This document shows positions 50,540 through 64,000 of a stretch of 64,000 bases of DNA, one piece after another. This DNA is from Hymenolepis diminuta (Eukaryota; Platyhelminthes; Cestoda; Cyclophyllidea; Hymenolepididae). The stretch spans positions 62,001 to 126,000 of the forward strand of contig CAADRB010000036.1 in the NCBI GenBank assembly GCA_900708905.1. The letters are read 5' to 3'. The position numbers were made by a program, and so were the translations under genes. Under the pieces are notes generated by a model, which saw only the letters and a program-made list of their open reading frames with translations, was not told where the DNA came from and made no database searches. The stretch's first letter is position 1, and the number at the start of each line of letters is the position of its first letter.

Positions 50540-50625
50540 TTGTCAAGGTGCTCACACGGAGGTCAAAGTGTGCACCAATCAAGATGGAGGTTACAGATTC
50601 GAACCACTTTTGCGTTCATTTACTG
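50540..50625 (+). repeat. tRNA-like SINE head
   Basis: AAGGTGCTCACACGGAGG followed about 40 bases later by a near-perfect box B (CAGATTCGAACCAC). The higher GC content against the flanks supports an inserted tRNA-derived element. No acceptor-stem pairing was found, so I do not call a tRNA gene. Confidence 0.5.
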
Positions 50626-51409
50626 AAAGACAAGTCCGTTCGTATTGGCTAAGATCTATATATCAAGTACCTCCATGGTAGTAGCTATCAGTAAAATGTA
50701 ATTGACAAGAAAATATACCTGGTTTAGGAATTAAAAATGAAATCCATGACAATAATCGTAGTTACACACTAATGGCCTGGATGCCTCCTTTTAAAATGTC
50801 ATTTATTTTCTAACATGGATTTTCTTCTCTTCAGTAAAAGTATTTTACAATATCTGTATAAATTTTAACGAACACATTACATCTAATAAAAGCATGAATC
50901 TCTAAATTAGCTAATTTTTCAAAATTAAACCATCCAATAGAAGTACCAGTGAAAAATGAAATGTAATTCAGATTCAGGGACAAACTAACATCTTATTACG
51001 TGACAATTAATTCAAGTGTGCAACTTTTTCTTTTGTCCTTTAGAATCTGACAACTGATAATTAAACCACATGGATGTGAGAGAACAAAATAACATAAACA
51101 AATAAACGGGTTTATTTATATCTAAACAAAGTTTAGACATAAACAAATATCTAAACAGGTGGTAAAATTAATTTCTAATAACAATTTTTTGTTAAACAGA
51201 TTTACTTTTTGCTATTGTGCTGAAAGGAAAATTTTGTCTCATTGCTGGCATTCGTCTTTTTCATTCTGTGTCTGAGCTGCTGTAGTCATAGTGCGTTCAT
51301 AGATAGCTACGTGTCATCATATCACTAACGAAAAATTTATACTTAATTCTTGTATTTTATTATTTTCACTTATTTAAAAAATTCTGATTGTTACAGATAG
51401 GTCACTTAA

Positions 51410-51690
51410 ATTTTGTAGTGCCTGCGCACCCTGACTTCTCTGTTTGCTCCGTCTTGTTATGTATTATATACCTGTCCCACAATCACACCCTGCCCCATCT
51501 GTAAATTACACACTAATCAACAAAGAATGCAAAATCTATCAACCGACTTATCGTTCCCCCATTTCGCTTATTCCTCAGTTAGTACAGATGCCTTCATTTT
51601 TCCTCCCAATTCCCCTTCCTACTCCTCCCTCTTTCCTCTCATTCATTTCCAAATTTCAAATACAAACATGGTCCTACGTAATTCCTGGTC
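51410..51690 (+). repeat. pyrimidine-rich dispersed repeat, copy A
   Basis: It begins near TGCCTGCGCACCCTGAC and ends with CATTTTTCCTCCCAATTCC, TCTTTCCTCTCATTCATTTCC. Copy B at 58.35 kb shows the same order (TACCTGCACACCCCAAC, TTTTCTCTCCCAATTCC, CTTTCCCCTCACATTATTTTCC) at nearly the same length, which argues for a repeat family rather than chance composition. Confidence 0.6.
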
Positions 51691-54600
51691 TCTATCTATC
51701 CTGTCACTTTGAGCAAAGATGTGGAAATTCAAGCCTAATATGACTTGACTGCTTTATTATCAGATTTATAACCATTTTAACTCTCTTACTTCTTTATCAA
51801 AACAGGAAAAATAATAAAAAGGAATAAAAGCTCATATTTTGTGTATTTATGTGACTCATTTATTAATATTCGTAGTTTCCAAAATGTTTAAATGCATTTC
51901 CTGCAGGATAGACGAGCCAAACGGGCTCCATTGTTGGAAATTAAAGATTCTTTATTTTTTATCAATATTATTAATAAATTTATATTCACTTTCTGTTTAT
52001 ATTTTATAAAAGTTGATTGATGTTAGTATACAAATCACAAACTCTTACCGGCAGTTCTTTTTCAATGCTGCAGTCGAGCAAAGGTGTAACATTATGGAAT
52101 GAAATTCTAATTCACTCGTATTTATTAGCCAGACTTAGCAATTCCTCGCAGTGGGTGCACACCGATAGGCATCGAACTCATAACTTTTGTCAAAAATTTA
52201 TTTAATAATAAGTGGTTACTTTCTTTGTTTTATCGTTTTGCTACAAAATATATTTTATATCGAATCTGACTTTGTTCCCAAATCTATATTGGCAAATAGC
52301 CTAAAATTTAAAAGAATACTAAATCCAGAAAAAAATGACAGACATGCGGATTAATTTGATCCTAAATTGTATTTAAAAATCCATTTTATCTATTTCTTCA
52401 TTGCACAAGGTTGAAAACAACCAGACTAAACAAAATGTCTTTTGCACTTTACAGTTGGGGAAGATAAATCTGGGCTACAAACAAGTCCTTCTTGTTTACT
52501 TACCCTGTAGCTCTCTCCCTCCCTCTCTGTCATTCACAGTTAAACTTCAGCTGGTGAATCTGGTCGTTTCGTGCCACAACTGGTGATTCACAACTCCACT
52601 CTTTGAATGAATGCATGCGCCTACTCATCACCACGTTTGTGATGATATTTGATAGTATTTCAATAAATAAACGGAATAATTGTGTTTGCTAAGTACGGAA
52701 GTTGATTAATTACGCCTCATGAATAAAAATGACACATGGAAGTAAATAGATCACCATGCTTCATGACAGCCACGAGAAATAATAAAGTCAATCAAAGGTT
52801 GAATTTCCACTGCCTAGCATTTCTGCTCTTCAACTTTTCTTCCGTTTATTCATACGACTAAACATGGGAACACACAAGCATTTGGACTGGAAATCTAAAG
52901 TCGGTATATGGCTAATTTGCATATTTGACTGACAGAGATAAATAAGAAAAAAGCTGAATGGTTGACTAATTTTCACATCTGGTATCAAAATTAAGTGGCA
53001 TTCAAGTGACTTATAAGCTAGTATAAAGGTGGCAAAAAGTCAATTAAATCTGGGAGTACGGAACACTCCAGTATTATAACTTTATAATACACAGCTTAAC
53101 TGTCAAATCTATCGGAACAAATGCAGTGTATAATATTTTAGAAGCTGGACTTGCTGGGCTGTTATCCCATTACAACAAAAGACCCTCCTAACGAAAAAAA
53201 CGGCAACCGTTTTCTCAAATGAGTAGCGTAGATTGAGGCATATTTTATAAAACATGGAGGGAGAAGAGGCGTAACAATCAAACGCCTGCATGGTTTAAAT
53301 AAAAATCATTGGTTGAGTCGTCGCAAGACAGAGCGGAATAAAAATTAATCTTCTACGTGCCGTAGGTAGGTTTGGAGGGTGAGAGAAGAAATTCACCGAT
53401 TGTACTTGTTTTATGGAGGCATTCGAACGTAAAATTGGGCGTGTTATGAAAATATAAGCGTAAGAATTATTTAGAAATCAATTGTGACTAGAAATCACCG
53501 AGTTAGTGTCCTTACCAATTGTATGAACTTAACTACCACAAGATGGGAAGATTATTTTAATGGTGGAGAACATAAGCAAGTCGGAGGCCCTAACAGCAAA
53601 CTGAAACTGTGATCAATTTGTCGAGTAAGGTCCTATAAATCATCAATAGAAAACAGGGGCAGGAATAGATAAATATCCTACAGGCAGAATTATGCAAAGA
53701 AAAACTTGATTAAATGGTATGTAAACATGAAGTAGTCCCAAGCTCCCCGAAAGTAATTTATTTTCTCGACTATTTTAATTAGATGATTAAGATTTTCTTT
53801 ATTATCACATCACTATTGTTAAACGTGATTTTTTGGTTGGGGTAATGTTTATTAACTTAATCTTCCTTCTTCGACGTAATTATATATATAATAAGTTCAA
53901 AACCTCTTCACTGCTAATAGTTTCTCCACAACGTTTATGTGTCTAGAAGGTGTTAAAATTGAATCATTATTGAAATTTTTAGTTTGTAAGTATTAATACA
54001 ATTAAAATTACTATTTCCCTTTTGTGGCCGTACTAAGGCAATTCACACCGTGTCATTTCGTTCGTTAGTTACACTGAACACTTTTATGGATAGTTGACCC
54101 TCTGTCCAAGATGCTAAAAATATTTATTAAATGATGTCAGATATCAGCATACTTTAGGTTCCACTAAGCATTACAAAAGGAGTAGTACTAGAATTAAGCT
54201 CTCTCAGAGCTATGACGCCCAAAGAGTTATCTCAGTGAATTCCTTTGCAAAATATCTCAGCTAAACTTTAAAGCTTAAGACATCTAAGAAAAGTCACTGA
54301 AACTAGAAAAAAACTAACACATTCATGACTAAAGCAGCCAACATTTCTCTTTCTAAAGATGTTAATCACCATCTTGCTGAAAATCGAATTGATATCAAAC
54401 TACGAAGTGTAGGCGGAAGTTCTAAATGTTGACATTAAATTTAATTCCAATTTCTTCAAATGGCTTTTTCAGGTAGCAGCTTAAATAACATCAAAATTCT
54501 TTTGTACTGAGCATTGAACATGCGAAAATCCCTCTCTCCAAAATAATTTTCACATACCTATGCCTCCACTCTTTCGAATAATATAATGTGCGCATGCTTT

Positions 54601-57600
54601 AGGAATAAACGGATATGTCAGTATTGTATATTGAGGAATGTACATTTGAAATCTTGTATATATATTCAAATCGTAAAGCATTCAGTTTATACTTTTTATA
54701 ATTAGATTTAAAGCCTCAACATGTTGAGCGGTCGAATTCATTTGTAGTTCTGACCAGCTGCCAATTTCGTAATGCCAATACCTCTAACCGAAACGTTAAA
54801 ACCTAAAATTATAAAAAATCTCTATTTGATATTTCTTAACACTTGTCGGAAACCTTTCATGCCTGGCTAATTTACATATGGAAATTGCAAGCTATGTCAT
54901 TTCAAAATTCCCAGTATCGCTCAAAAATATTTCTGCAGTTTCCAATACCCATATCATGTTTCGATCTCAGCTGTTATTTGAATTCACTTTTAACTCCATC
55001 TTTTACATCTCAATTGATCCCACCACCCTATTTTTAAACGTTCGTTATATAATTAATGTATTTTCTTATGAGTTAAAATAAAATAAAAATGGTTTATTAA
55101 TCGCAAAATTTAAATATATTTGTTCCAATCATAAAAATCAGCGCCAAATGCTACTATAATATTCGACTAAATTATAAATATAATTAAACGAATTTGGTTC
55201 TTAAATTTATATAATTATGTGAGAGGGGCAGTGGTTGCGAAGGGAGGTTCATTTGTCAAAGTTATTGAAGTGAGAAAATTGAAAGCCAAGAGTGGCGATA
55301 TGGTCTGCAGATGCTGGTGGTTGCAGTAGCAAAGAGAAGGTACCGAATGTTTTGTGTAAAGCGTACACATTTAATCGATTATAGAATTTCGGGAAAATGA
55401 AGGTTAGTAACGATCACTGTATAATCGTGTAAGTAGTTTAACGTTTCAAATGCAAACAAATAACCCGAAAACAAATGGCAGAATGGCAGAGTAGTTTGAG
55501 GTCTCATCGAGGAGTTCAGCATAACAAATTATGTAGTGGGTGTGTAATGGCATATTCTTGTAATCAAGTAAGTTGCTAGCCATTTCAAAGAAGTAAATAC
55601 TTCAAGATAGCGCAATTCTCCTGCATTTGGAACATTGAATAAATATTAAACACTACAACTTTCCTTTGAATTGTGCCGGCGTTTTTCAAAAAACATCAAT
55701 ACTGCGTGAGACTTGAACATAATTTTGTGTAAAAAAAGCACTCTGATTATTGCAGATATATTCACATTGCTCTTTTAACAGACCTGAAATCGTATTATTT
55801 TTAATCCCTCTACTGTTGTATTTTCAAGAATTACATTAACGATTTATATTACAATTTACTTTTTTTCTAAATGGAACAACTGATTACTAATATCATTTAA
55901 TATAATAAAAAAGCTAAATGCATTGAATTAAAAGAAATAAATATCTTATGAAAATAAAAATTTATTGTGCAAAACGCTTAATATCTATAAAATCGCGAGT
56001 GCCACCCAATTTTTAAAATTGCTAAATACAATAAGTAGGTTTCCTTTATTTGTCAGCACTCTTTAGAGCTGTTTTGCAAAATACTAAAAGTAATGAAACA
56101 TATTTCGGCTCAAATGTTGTTTAAGAAACCCGGAGTAAATATCAGTAATAGAAATCCAAATCTGTATTCCCAAATTATATAAGAATGCTAATAATATGAA
56201 AAACTAAACCTATGAGATTAATAAAAATGCAGAAATATTCGAATAAAAGAACAATTTTTCTTCTTTGTAAGACAAATGATTTTATAAAAATGCATTCCAA
56301 GAAAGTAAGTAGATCACTATAATTGAAAATTCTACATTGGCAGGTATTAATTTTATGTCATTGGTCTATTCATTGTTTAGCTCAGATGAAAGTAAAGAAG
56401 GGTGCATTTTTCTGCCACTTTTCCGGACTTTATTTGTTAATTTCCTTCGGAGGTGAATATTTTTTAAATAAAAAATTACTATAATACAGCGCATTACTTT
56501 TATAAGTTTATGATAATAGGAAATATCATTCTAATTGTTGACCATTTGCTTATCTTTATCCTTCAAGAAACTTCAACTTATATTACTTGTTGCTTCCTTA
56601 GAGTTTTATTTTCAAAATTTCATCAGCAATCCAGATTTAAATGCATTTTCCAATAAAAACTACAACAAATTAATAGTTAAATTATTCCAGTTTTTCACAT
56701 AGTTATTTTTAAAATAATTCTTGACAATTTCGTGCTTCAAGTTGAAATTGTGCAAAAAATGAAAAATGGAAAAATAAGCTGCAACTTGTGCATTTTGCCG
56801 AAGGAATTTTACATTGGATTGATTTTTTAAATTAAGTAACAACGAATTTATATTTTTCTAGAAAATGCAACAATTAACCGATTCCTGCCTTCAGAGCGAC
56901 GTCGCCGCTAGGAGCAGTGTGTAGTACCGAACGTGTGACGAGGAGTAAACTTATCTTCGGCGTTTTTTAATCAATGTTAACTCATTTCAGTTCTCTTGTA
57001 CGCACAAGCACGAAAAACTAACATGTACTAACTTATATGCTATCCAGATTCGTTACAAAGATTAAAAAAATCAGTAAATACTACCTTAATTGATCTCATT
57101 TACCTTTTAAATAAAACCATTAACATTTTCTAGAAAGACTAAAGTGATAGAATAAAGAAAATCTTCCACAATTATCCTCATTCCAAGACTTACCAACTTA
57201 CCAAGAGGTGAAAGCAGAATATTTATAAGAACAAAAGTCAACAGGGAGGATCAGCCTTATGAACATTAAATTGAAATAGTTGATAAGCAATCAAGTAAGA
57301 TTGTATCAACGAGGGTTATGTAACGGAAAATCCAGTGAATCACTTGAAGACCAATACATGGTTTATAGGAAAAATGAGATGAATTTCAATTTTGAAGCAG
57401 AACGCTTTTTTAGATCTATGAGAAAAAAATGTTGCGTCAAACGATTGCCGCTTCCTACTGCTGACTGTCCACAATTAATGCCTGGGGTGGGTAGAAACCC
57501 TACATTCGAAGTTGCTTTCTGGCGGTTCCAATCCTCCTAACGTTAGAAGGAACACGAGAGAGCATTTGAACATATCTTATTGAGTTAGGACAGAAAAGAG

Positions 57601-58344
57601 ACTGATTTTGGGCAGTCTGTTTGTCATATTTTTAACAGACAGAGAAGAGAATACTTAAGTACGATGTTATAGTAAAGCGTTAGTTTGGCAACTCTAAAAG
57701 TGGGACAAGTCACTAACACAGATACAACACAAAATGGGGTGAAGAAAAATAGAAGAGAAGTTGTTTACGGGAATAGCTAAAGTTGCGAAAATTATTTCAT
57801 TAGTTTGCAATGTTAATGGGAATTATTTTATACCGGGCTTACAGAATTCAAATTAAAAAATAAGCTAGTCCCAAAATATGGGAATTGATCAAGGTATTTG
57901 TTTTACCGAGATAGTGAAAAAGTACCGACAAGTGACTTAGATTTATAACGTTAAAGTGGGGAAATAATAAACAAATATTTTATATTAAATAATAGCAAGC
58001 TTTTCCCATCAAATATTTTAATGTAAAGATCTGAAGAAATATGTGGTCTTCAAGTCTATTTTGGTGTCTTTTTTCATTTCTATAAAACAAAATTATATTT
58101 ATATCGGGCAAAAACTAAGTTAGCTATTTACCTGAGGTAATCAGTTTCCGTCTAAATTAGACCTTGATAGACTTTTCTATAATAGCTTAAAAGTTCTGAC
58201 ATATCCCATGCTCTATTCCACTAATCTATCCCATTATTTATAAGGACCTAAGTGGTTCTATATAGTAAATGAATAAATGATTGTTGTGAGCCCTTATTCT
58301 GTCATCTTCTATTTTAAAAGTATGTCTAGTCTTGTAGATGAAAG

Positions 58345-58620
58345 TCGTGGTACCTGCACACCCCAACCCATAGGTTTGTTCTGTCTGTTTTTTGCCACTT
58401 CTGAATTATACTCAATTATCTGTCAGTGATTTTTGACTGATCATCCATCCACGAACAACTCCCTTCTCGTACCTACACTCACGTATGTTTCTCACAACCC
58501 CACTTTTCCTCGTCATTACTGACGTCTCCTTTTTTCTCTCCCAATTCCTTCTTCTACAGTTTTCTCCTTTCCCCTCACATTATTTTCCATTTGTCCAAAA
58601 TAAAACTGTTCAATCAAATT
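58345..58620 (+). repeat. pyrimidine-rich dispersed repeat, copy B
   Basis: Colinear with copy A at 51.4 kb at both ends and followed by AAAATAAAACTG. The segments at 61.44-61.70 kb (AATGCACACCTAGACTC, CCACGAATAGTCCC) and perhaps 63.70-63.96 and 34.06-34.93 kb look like further, more diverged relatives. Confidence 0.6.
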
Positions 58621-60499
58621 GTTGAACTTCTCATTCGAGAAAGGCTTTTTATTATGTTTGCTTTATAAAGTCCAATAGCTGTGCAAAGGAATTTCGAAAT
58701 CCAGTTTGGTCAACTTTTGAAGTAGCTACTTTAAGGCTTTGAATATATTTCACTTCAGTATCACTATTAATAATTTAGAGAAAACAAAATTTTTCGGTTA
58801 ATTGCGATTATCAAGGAAGTTAAAAATTTAAATAATACCATATGCATAGCCGCGCAATTCGGCACATCGACATAATTACAAAATAGAATTTGCGTTTCAT
58901 GAGTGTTTAGTAAATTTAAACGGTACTAGGCTTCCGTAGTCCTAATTAAAGTTTGAAAATATAAAGGAATACTAGGTACTAGGGTGCAAGTGTTTTAAAA
59001 ATGCATCTTTTACATTGATAGAAGATTTTTATTGAATGAGGTAGATAAAATGATTCTGAATATCAGTCATATGATCATTTTATTTTCCATACAAGACAAT
59101 TAATGTGAAAGGCAAATGAAAAACTACTACTCTTACCACCCAGGGTAATACAAAAACTCCCATCATTTTAAATGAAGTAATACCATTCAAACTTGGTAAA
59201 AATAGATAAGTAAGGAATGAAATAGGAGAAGGATGATAGGAGTAGATAATGAAATAAGAACATGTCTATTCTAACTTCATTTTAACTTGCACATAGCCCG
59301 CTTTGTAGCATCTATATGTTAAAAGTTCTTGTGAGCGGTATTCAAAGCTTGTTCAAGAACTGATCTATTTGAATAGGTATTCATACTGCTTCAAAAAATT
59401 AGTTGGTCGCTGAGAACTGCAGGGCTCACTAGCGTTCATTAGAACTCTAGTAATAATGACATATCCTAGAATATATCTTCATTGGCTAATTGAAACACTG
59501 AATAGCATCCATCGATCTAAACTTCTTCACAATTGCACTACGCAAGACCCACTTCTGAAACTTTACATTGATTTACTTCTCTCAAATTTTCATCGCTAAA
59601 TTTTTTGAGAAGCATCTTACGTCCACTTTACAATTCATCTATCAGACTATGGAATGCAAATATATATATCTAAGTTTTAAGAGATATCAAATATTTAATT
59701 ATTCATTCATGATTATGGGAACCGGTGACGCAGATATCATGAATTAGATGTCCCGCAGTGTACATCTGATAAGTGATATGGTTAGCCGCTCCGGTTAAGT
59801 CCCTCTAGTAAAAATGATGTTACATTACTTGTGCGAATTTATTATCATTCAATCCCTTTAGCTGAAAATAATTATTTCTCATTATATATAGCAAAGCATT
59901 TGAAAAGGAAATACAAATAAGTAGGTAATTAATTCAGGTCTTAATTGACATGAAATAGGGAGCAATAAACTTTCCATATTTTAAGAAAGGAGGTTCACTT
60001 TATGACACCGTAATATTCAATTTTTATCATCTTACTCCCAGATTCACTGGTGAGATTATGTTCGATTTACCTACAACCCTTCTAATTGATTGATTTGGTC
60101 ACTTCACATCAATTTATTTGTATCCTTTTAGGACTAAGCGTTGAGAGTTGGGACTGGCAGTAGTACACTTTTCACAGAACATCCAGATTAAATCAAAACT
60201 GATTTAAAATATTGCATAAAAATTATTTGCAAAGTTCAAAATTATTAATAATTACTCCTGATTTTTCTAATCAACTAATATCTTTCAGCCACAATAAAGT
60301 TCAAATTACCATTTAATTATTAATGAAAATCGCCATATTTCCGTGTTTATGACAGCCAGTGGTCAGAGGAAAATGACATTCTATTTAGCCATTGATTTAA
60401 ATAGTAGGGATAAGAACGCATCAGCGTTCCGTATTTCTCACTTGTGAAATGGCTTACTTTTCTATATATGAAAAAGGTTTATGTTTAGAATCGCTGTCA

Positions 60500-60590
60500 T
60501 TAGGGAGTTGAACCATTAACTTTTGCCCTTTAATACCAAACAATTTTCACTACTGTACAGACTATCATGCTACACGATAAGAGTATGGAT
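60500..60590 (-). repeat. tRNA-like SINE head
   Basis: On the minus strand a box-A-like TAGCATGATAGTC is followed by a box-B-like AATGGTTCAACTCCC. It lies next to, and opposite in strand to, the SINE at 60.62 kb. Confidence 0.5.
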
Positions 60591-60621
60591 AACAAGTGAG
60601 AGAAGTAGAGAGCAGCAATAC

Positions 60622-60805
60622 CATTGAGACAGTGGTTAAGGACAGGTATATCACGTCGGAGGTCACAAGGTCAATGCTCATTGATGCGTGTCCAACATCG
60701 TGTATGACCGACCGCACTGGTTGTTTCGGGATTAACAAGGAAGGCGGCTAAATGCAAGTTCCACATAAAAAGCGGCTCTTGGATACTATTCATCTCCCAA
60801 GGTCA
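60622..60805 (+). repeat. tRNA-like SINE, same family as the copy at 3.1 kb
   Basis: Head GACAGTGGTTAAGGACAGG with box-B-like GGTCACAAGGTCAATGC, then a body with CATTGATGCGTGT and CGACCGCACTGGT that aligns with the 3105-3275 copy. The tail AAGCGGCTCTTGG, CCCAAGGTCAAGTGC may be the 3' part of the element. Confidence 0.62.
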
Positions 60806-63800
60806 AGTGCTTTCGATATTCTTCCTCGGAAGTTATCTGGTTTATTAGGCGAATCGTCCAAAATTGTATTCAAAACATTTTAGTTTATCAAAACAGTCTT
60901 CCAAATTAGACACAGAATGAAACTTGAGATTTCAAATGAAAAATAAGGGTGAAATTATTTGCTCTACAAATACAATATTTCATGTAATTAGTCACGAATG
61001 ATTTGATTTTCATACTATGGCTACTAAGTATATATTTAAAATTGTCATTTGGATTAGACCAGTAATTTCGTTATACATCTTAAGTATTGGTATTTTCTGA
61101 TCTAATTCAAGTAACCTAATTTTGTAAATGCTTTCCTATAATTTGTTGCTTTTTGCTGTTGACGCTTCAGTGAGACGTAGTCTTCTATCAAAAGCATTTT
61201 GATTAAGCAAATTTTACAATATTTCGGACAACTAACTTAAATTTATTTGTAGAATTATGTTTTCACTAGTTGGGCTCGGTGGATCGTTGACGGTAGATCT
61301 GATATTAGATTTTTGATAACTCGTTACTAATTGGAATCACTAACAATTGGCCGGTCATGATCGCAATAATACTGTTTCGTTTAACAAACTATCATGGAGA
61401 CTCAAACCAGAAATTTTCTCCCTCTTTAACTTCTTCATCATCGAATGCACACCTAGACTCACCTTTGTAATTAAACTGTTCGAACTATTTTGACATACTC
61501 TAAACCCACGAATAGTCCCTTAAAATCTTACCAGAGCCCAATGTCTACTCCTGCTCTTATTCAAACTTTTCAACCAACTCTCCTCTCTTCGGTTCTCTTA
61601 TAATTACCTCCTATCTCTGGTACCTCAATTACTTTCTGCATTTTCAGCCCTCTATCTTTCTCGATTAATTTTCAATTAGATTTCCACCTTTTTTCTCTTT
61701 TCAGTCCAACATATTATTACCTTAGTCTTATCTTTCTACTACTAATGTCCGCCTAGTTCCAACCGCTCAGTGTAATCTGTAATCAGTAAGAGCAGGGATA
61801 GTCAATATTTTATACGTCAGTTAGATGTGGACGTGTACATTGACGTGATGATTGTTGGCACCTCGTGCCTCAGTCTTGCTTGCAATTGACTCTGAAATAT
61901 TTAAAGGGGAGTAACAACAAATAATTCACATTCTTTAAGAACCGCTCGTGCAATTTAAACTTCATTTATTTAGCATAGTTTGTTCCGATCATACGAAAAT
62001 GACCTCAAAATATTAGCAAAATGTAATCAATGTCAAAGATGAAACTTCTTTTAATAAATAGCTGATATCTATATTTAAATGAGCAGGATGCTTATATGTC
62101 TATAATCTGGAAAAATGATTGACAATGGAGTAATCGGAAGTGACGGAAAGATTTTCACTAATAATCATTTCCTCGTATACCTTCAGTTTACAGATTAGAC
62201 CTAAATAAAATTTTTGCAACTTAAAGATGCTTAGTTATGCAAAATAACAAAGATTTTATTCTAATGTTTACAAATGTGGTTTTGATAAAAACAATACTTG
62301 TAGGTATAAATGTAAATTCTATCTTGACGCTTTTGAATAGACATCATTTTAAAAACTGTATCAATTGTGACGTCTATTATGAAGTAATAACTTGTAGGGA
62401 GCTTGAAAATGCAAATTAAATTAAGAAAATAGTTAAGGGCTATATTCAAACTGACCTGGGTTTTGAACGCTAAAAAATGCTTATTAATTCACATCGAACT
62501 CCCTTTATCATAGCGATAATTTGTTCACATCAGCTGAACCCTTATGAGTCCCGCTGCCGTAATAGCACGTAAAGTTATATCAGCATACCTCCTCAGCCTT
62601 TGGAAAAAAGAACTGAAGTGATAAGTTCAACCGTCCGAATTAACCAGCTGACCAATAAGTTCTGGACACCGTGGACAATAGAAATATTGAGGGAAAATGA
62701 TAAAATTAGAATTTTTAAAAGGTTAAACCTTGGTACACAACATCTTAATGACTACCTCCTCTTTATCTATTATTGGATTGCAAACGGTTACTCAATTTCT
62801 ATTGCCTTCATGTGAAAAAATTTTTTTAAATGTTTACCGTGCTGCGGCGTATAAAAGTATAGTGATCCCAATATTAAGGCTCGAAACAGTAATCCAAATT
62901 CAGATCTTGCCTTCTAAATCTCGCTCAGGAATATTGTTAGAAATTTTATTAGAATCATTCAGTCGGTAGTATTTTTAATTATGTCATTTTGTCATGGATT
63001 GTATTGAGAATACAAATTGGGTGGAAGGATGTATAATTTCAAATTCAACATCAACTGAGGGAAAAAGTGAAATTTTAAGGATTTGATCGGTATTTCTTTA
63101 TTATGGGCATTGAAATCCTGAGGTTTTTAAGAGCGTTTTGCTTTGGGGCGATTGAATGGAAATTATATTTAATGCCAGGTTAAATAATGAAGACTCGATT
63201 TGGAATTTTCTAAATTCTGTTATTCACTAACTGATTCGAACTTGATTGGTATCAGAAGAAATAATACACCAAAAATTGATCAAGTTTAAAAAATTGATTG
63301 GTGACACGATGCCCATCTTTAGAGCAGGTGAACTATGGCAGGAATTAACTATTCTGAAACGTTTAAATGTGTTCAAGTTATCAGTAATTCAAGTTATTGA
63401 TATTATCAGACACTTATTTTTCACAAATGAATATTCTTGACCTATGGTTCAATGTAATTTAGTAGACATAATTTCCATCCCATGAAAGGTTAACTCATTG
63501 AAAAGAAGGAAATATGAAGTGTCTGATTGAGACGAAAACAACATGTATGCCACCTAGCACGTATGCTATTAAGCACACCAGCTAGTCCGAAAGCGGTTAC
63601 CAGCATATAAATCAATTAGAACGACTTGAATCTAGATTATGGATCAGTGATGTACTTGGACGTCGGATACCCTGAAGCGATGTAAAAAGAAGGTCGTTTC
63701 ATCTCACTTTCATGCTTCTTTGTCGATCTTTCTATCGTCTATACCCTCAAAAACCTGTGTGCTGCATCATTCTATCTCACACAATTTATAAGATGTCCTT

Positions 63801-64000
63801 TAATAAATGCTTACTTAGCACATCCCACACATTATATCTAACCCTTATCCCCAATAGATATACGTAAAGACCTCTCTGTCTTTACCATCTCTCATCTGTA
63901 AATGAAATATCAATTGCTAAATTTAGTCTCAGACAGTTGTTCTTGCAGACATTGCCCCACCCATGAATCTGAGAGTCAAATTATTCAATTAGAAAGTTCG

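Larger units (their letters stand above)
49319..64000. other. region without a recognised gene
   Basis: After the 3' leader of aquaporin 2 I found no exon I can support. Its short open frames (for example 51444-51743, 54843-55081, 57280-57540, 62600-62969 and 63246-63440) carry no recognised domain. Several lie in repeats or pyrimidine-rich DNA. SINE heads at 50.6, 60.5 and 60.7 kb and the pyrimidine-rich repeat copies are listed separately. Small exons of an unrecognised gene could be missed. Confidence 0.5.

Noticed and set aside
50540..50625. Functional tRNA gene
   Set aside because: Box B is good but no acceptor stem or anticodon arm pairs properly. The same holds for the other tRNA-like segments, which fit SINE heads.
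62600..63440. Cluster of open frames at the right end
   Set aside because: No recognisable domain, several overlapping frames, and no consistent splice pattern found.

Overview
This window is nuclear DNA from an invertebrate metazoan. It is AT-rich, its genes are split by GT-AG introns of 0.14 to 5 kb, and most of the sequence is intron or intergenic DNA with decayed transposons and tRNA-like SINEs. There are no operons, ribosome binding sites or CRISPR arrays. A parasitic flatworm (fluke or tapeworm) is my best guess from gene style, base composition and repeat load, but nothing here proves it. A 50-base run of N at 19048-19097 marks a scaffold join.

Three protein-coding genes can be assembled exon by exon. 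(1) On the minus strand, 1329-17163, lies the 5' part of a CIP4/FBP17/TOCA-1 type adaptor: six exons in one open frame giving 430 residues of F-BAR domain, linker and HR1 domain. The usual SH3 end should lie left of base 1. (2) On the minus strand, 27094-29588, is a complete four-exon aquaporin of 312 residues. (3) On the plus strand, 45318-49318, is a second complete aquaporin, with three coding exons and 270 residues. The two aquaporins are head to head, about 15.7 kb apart, and share two intron positions exactly, including an 81-nt exon that encodes the second pore half-helix. They are therefore ancient paralogues. All four of their NPA boxes are altered: NPM and NPF in the first, NPV and NPW in the second.

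Mobile DNA: a 4.2-kb Ty3/gypsy LTR retrotransposon (22512-26691) with both LTRs but a broken pol and almost no gag lies just downstream of the first aquaporin. A second, unrelated gypsy-type integrase remnant sits inside intron 1 of the second aquaporin (about 46640-47460). A mariner-type transposase fossil (36691-37401) lies between the aquaporins. tRNA-like SINE copies are visible near 2.9, 3.2, 50.6, 60.5 and 60.7 kb, and a pyrimidine-rich dispersed repeat at 51.4 and 58.4 kb with probable relatives elsewhere.

Region by region: 1-17163 is the F-BAR gene with three introns of 4.5-5 kb; 17164-22511 is upstream intergenic DNA with the gap; 22512-26691 the LTR element; 27094-29588 aquaporin 1; 29589-45272 intergenic with the mariner fossil; 45273-49318 aquaporin 2; 49319-64000 intergenic or unrecognised DNA with repeats. 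The F-BAR protein (membrane curvature and actin, Cdc42 pathway) and the aquaporins (membrane channels) need not be functionally linked.
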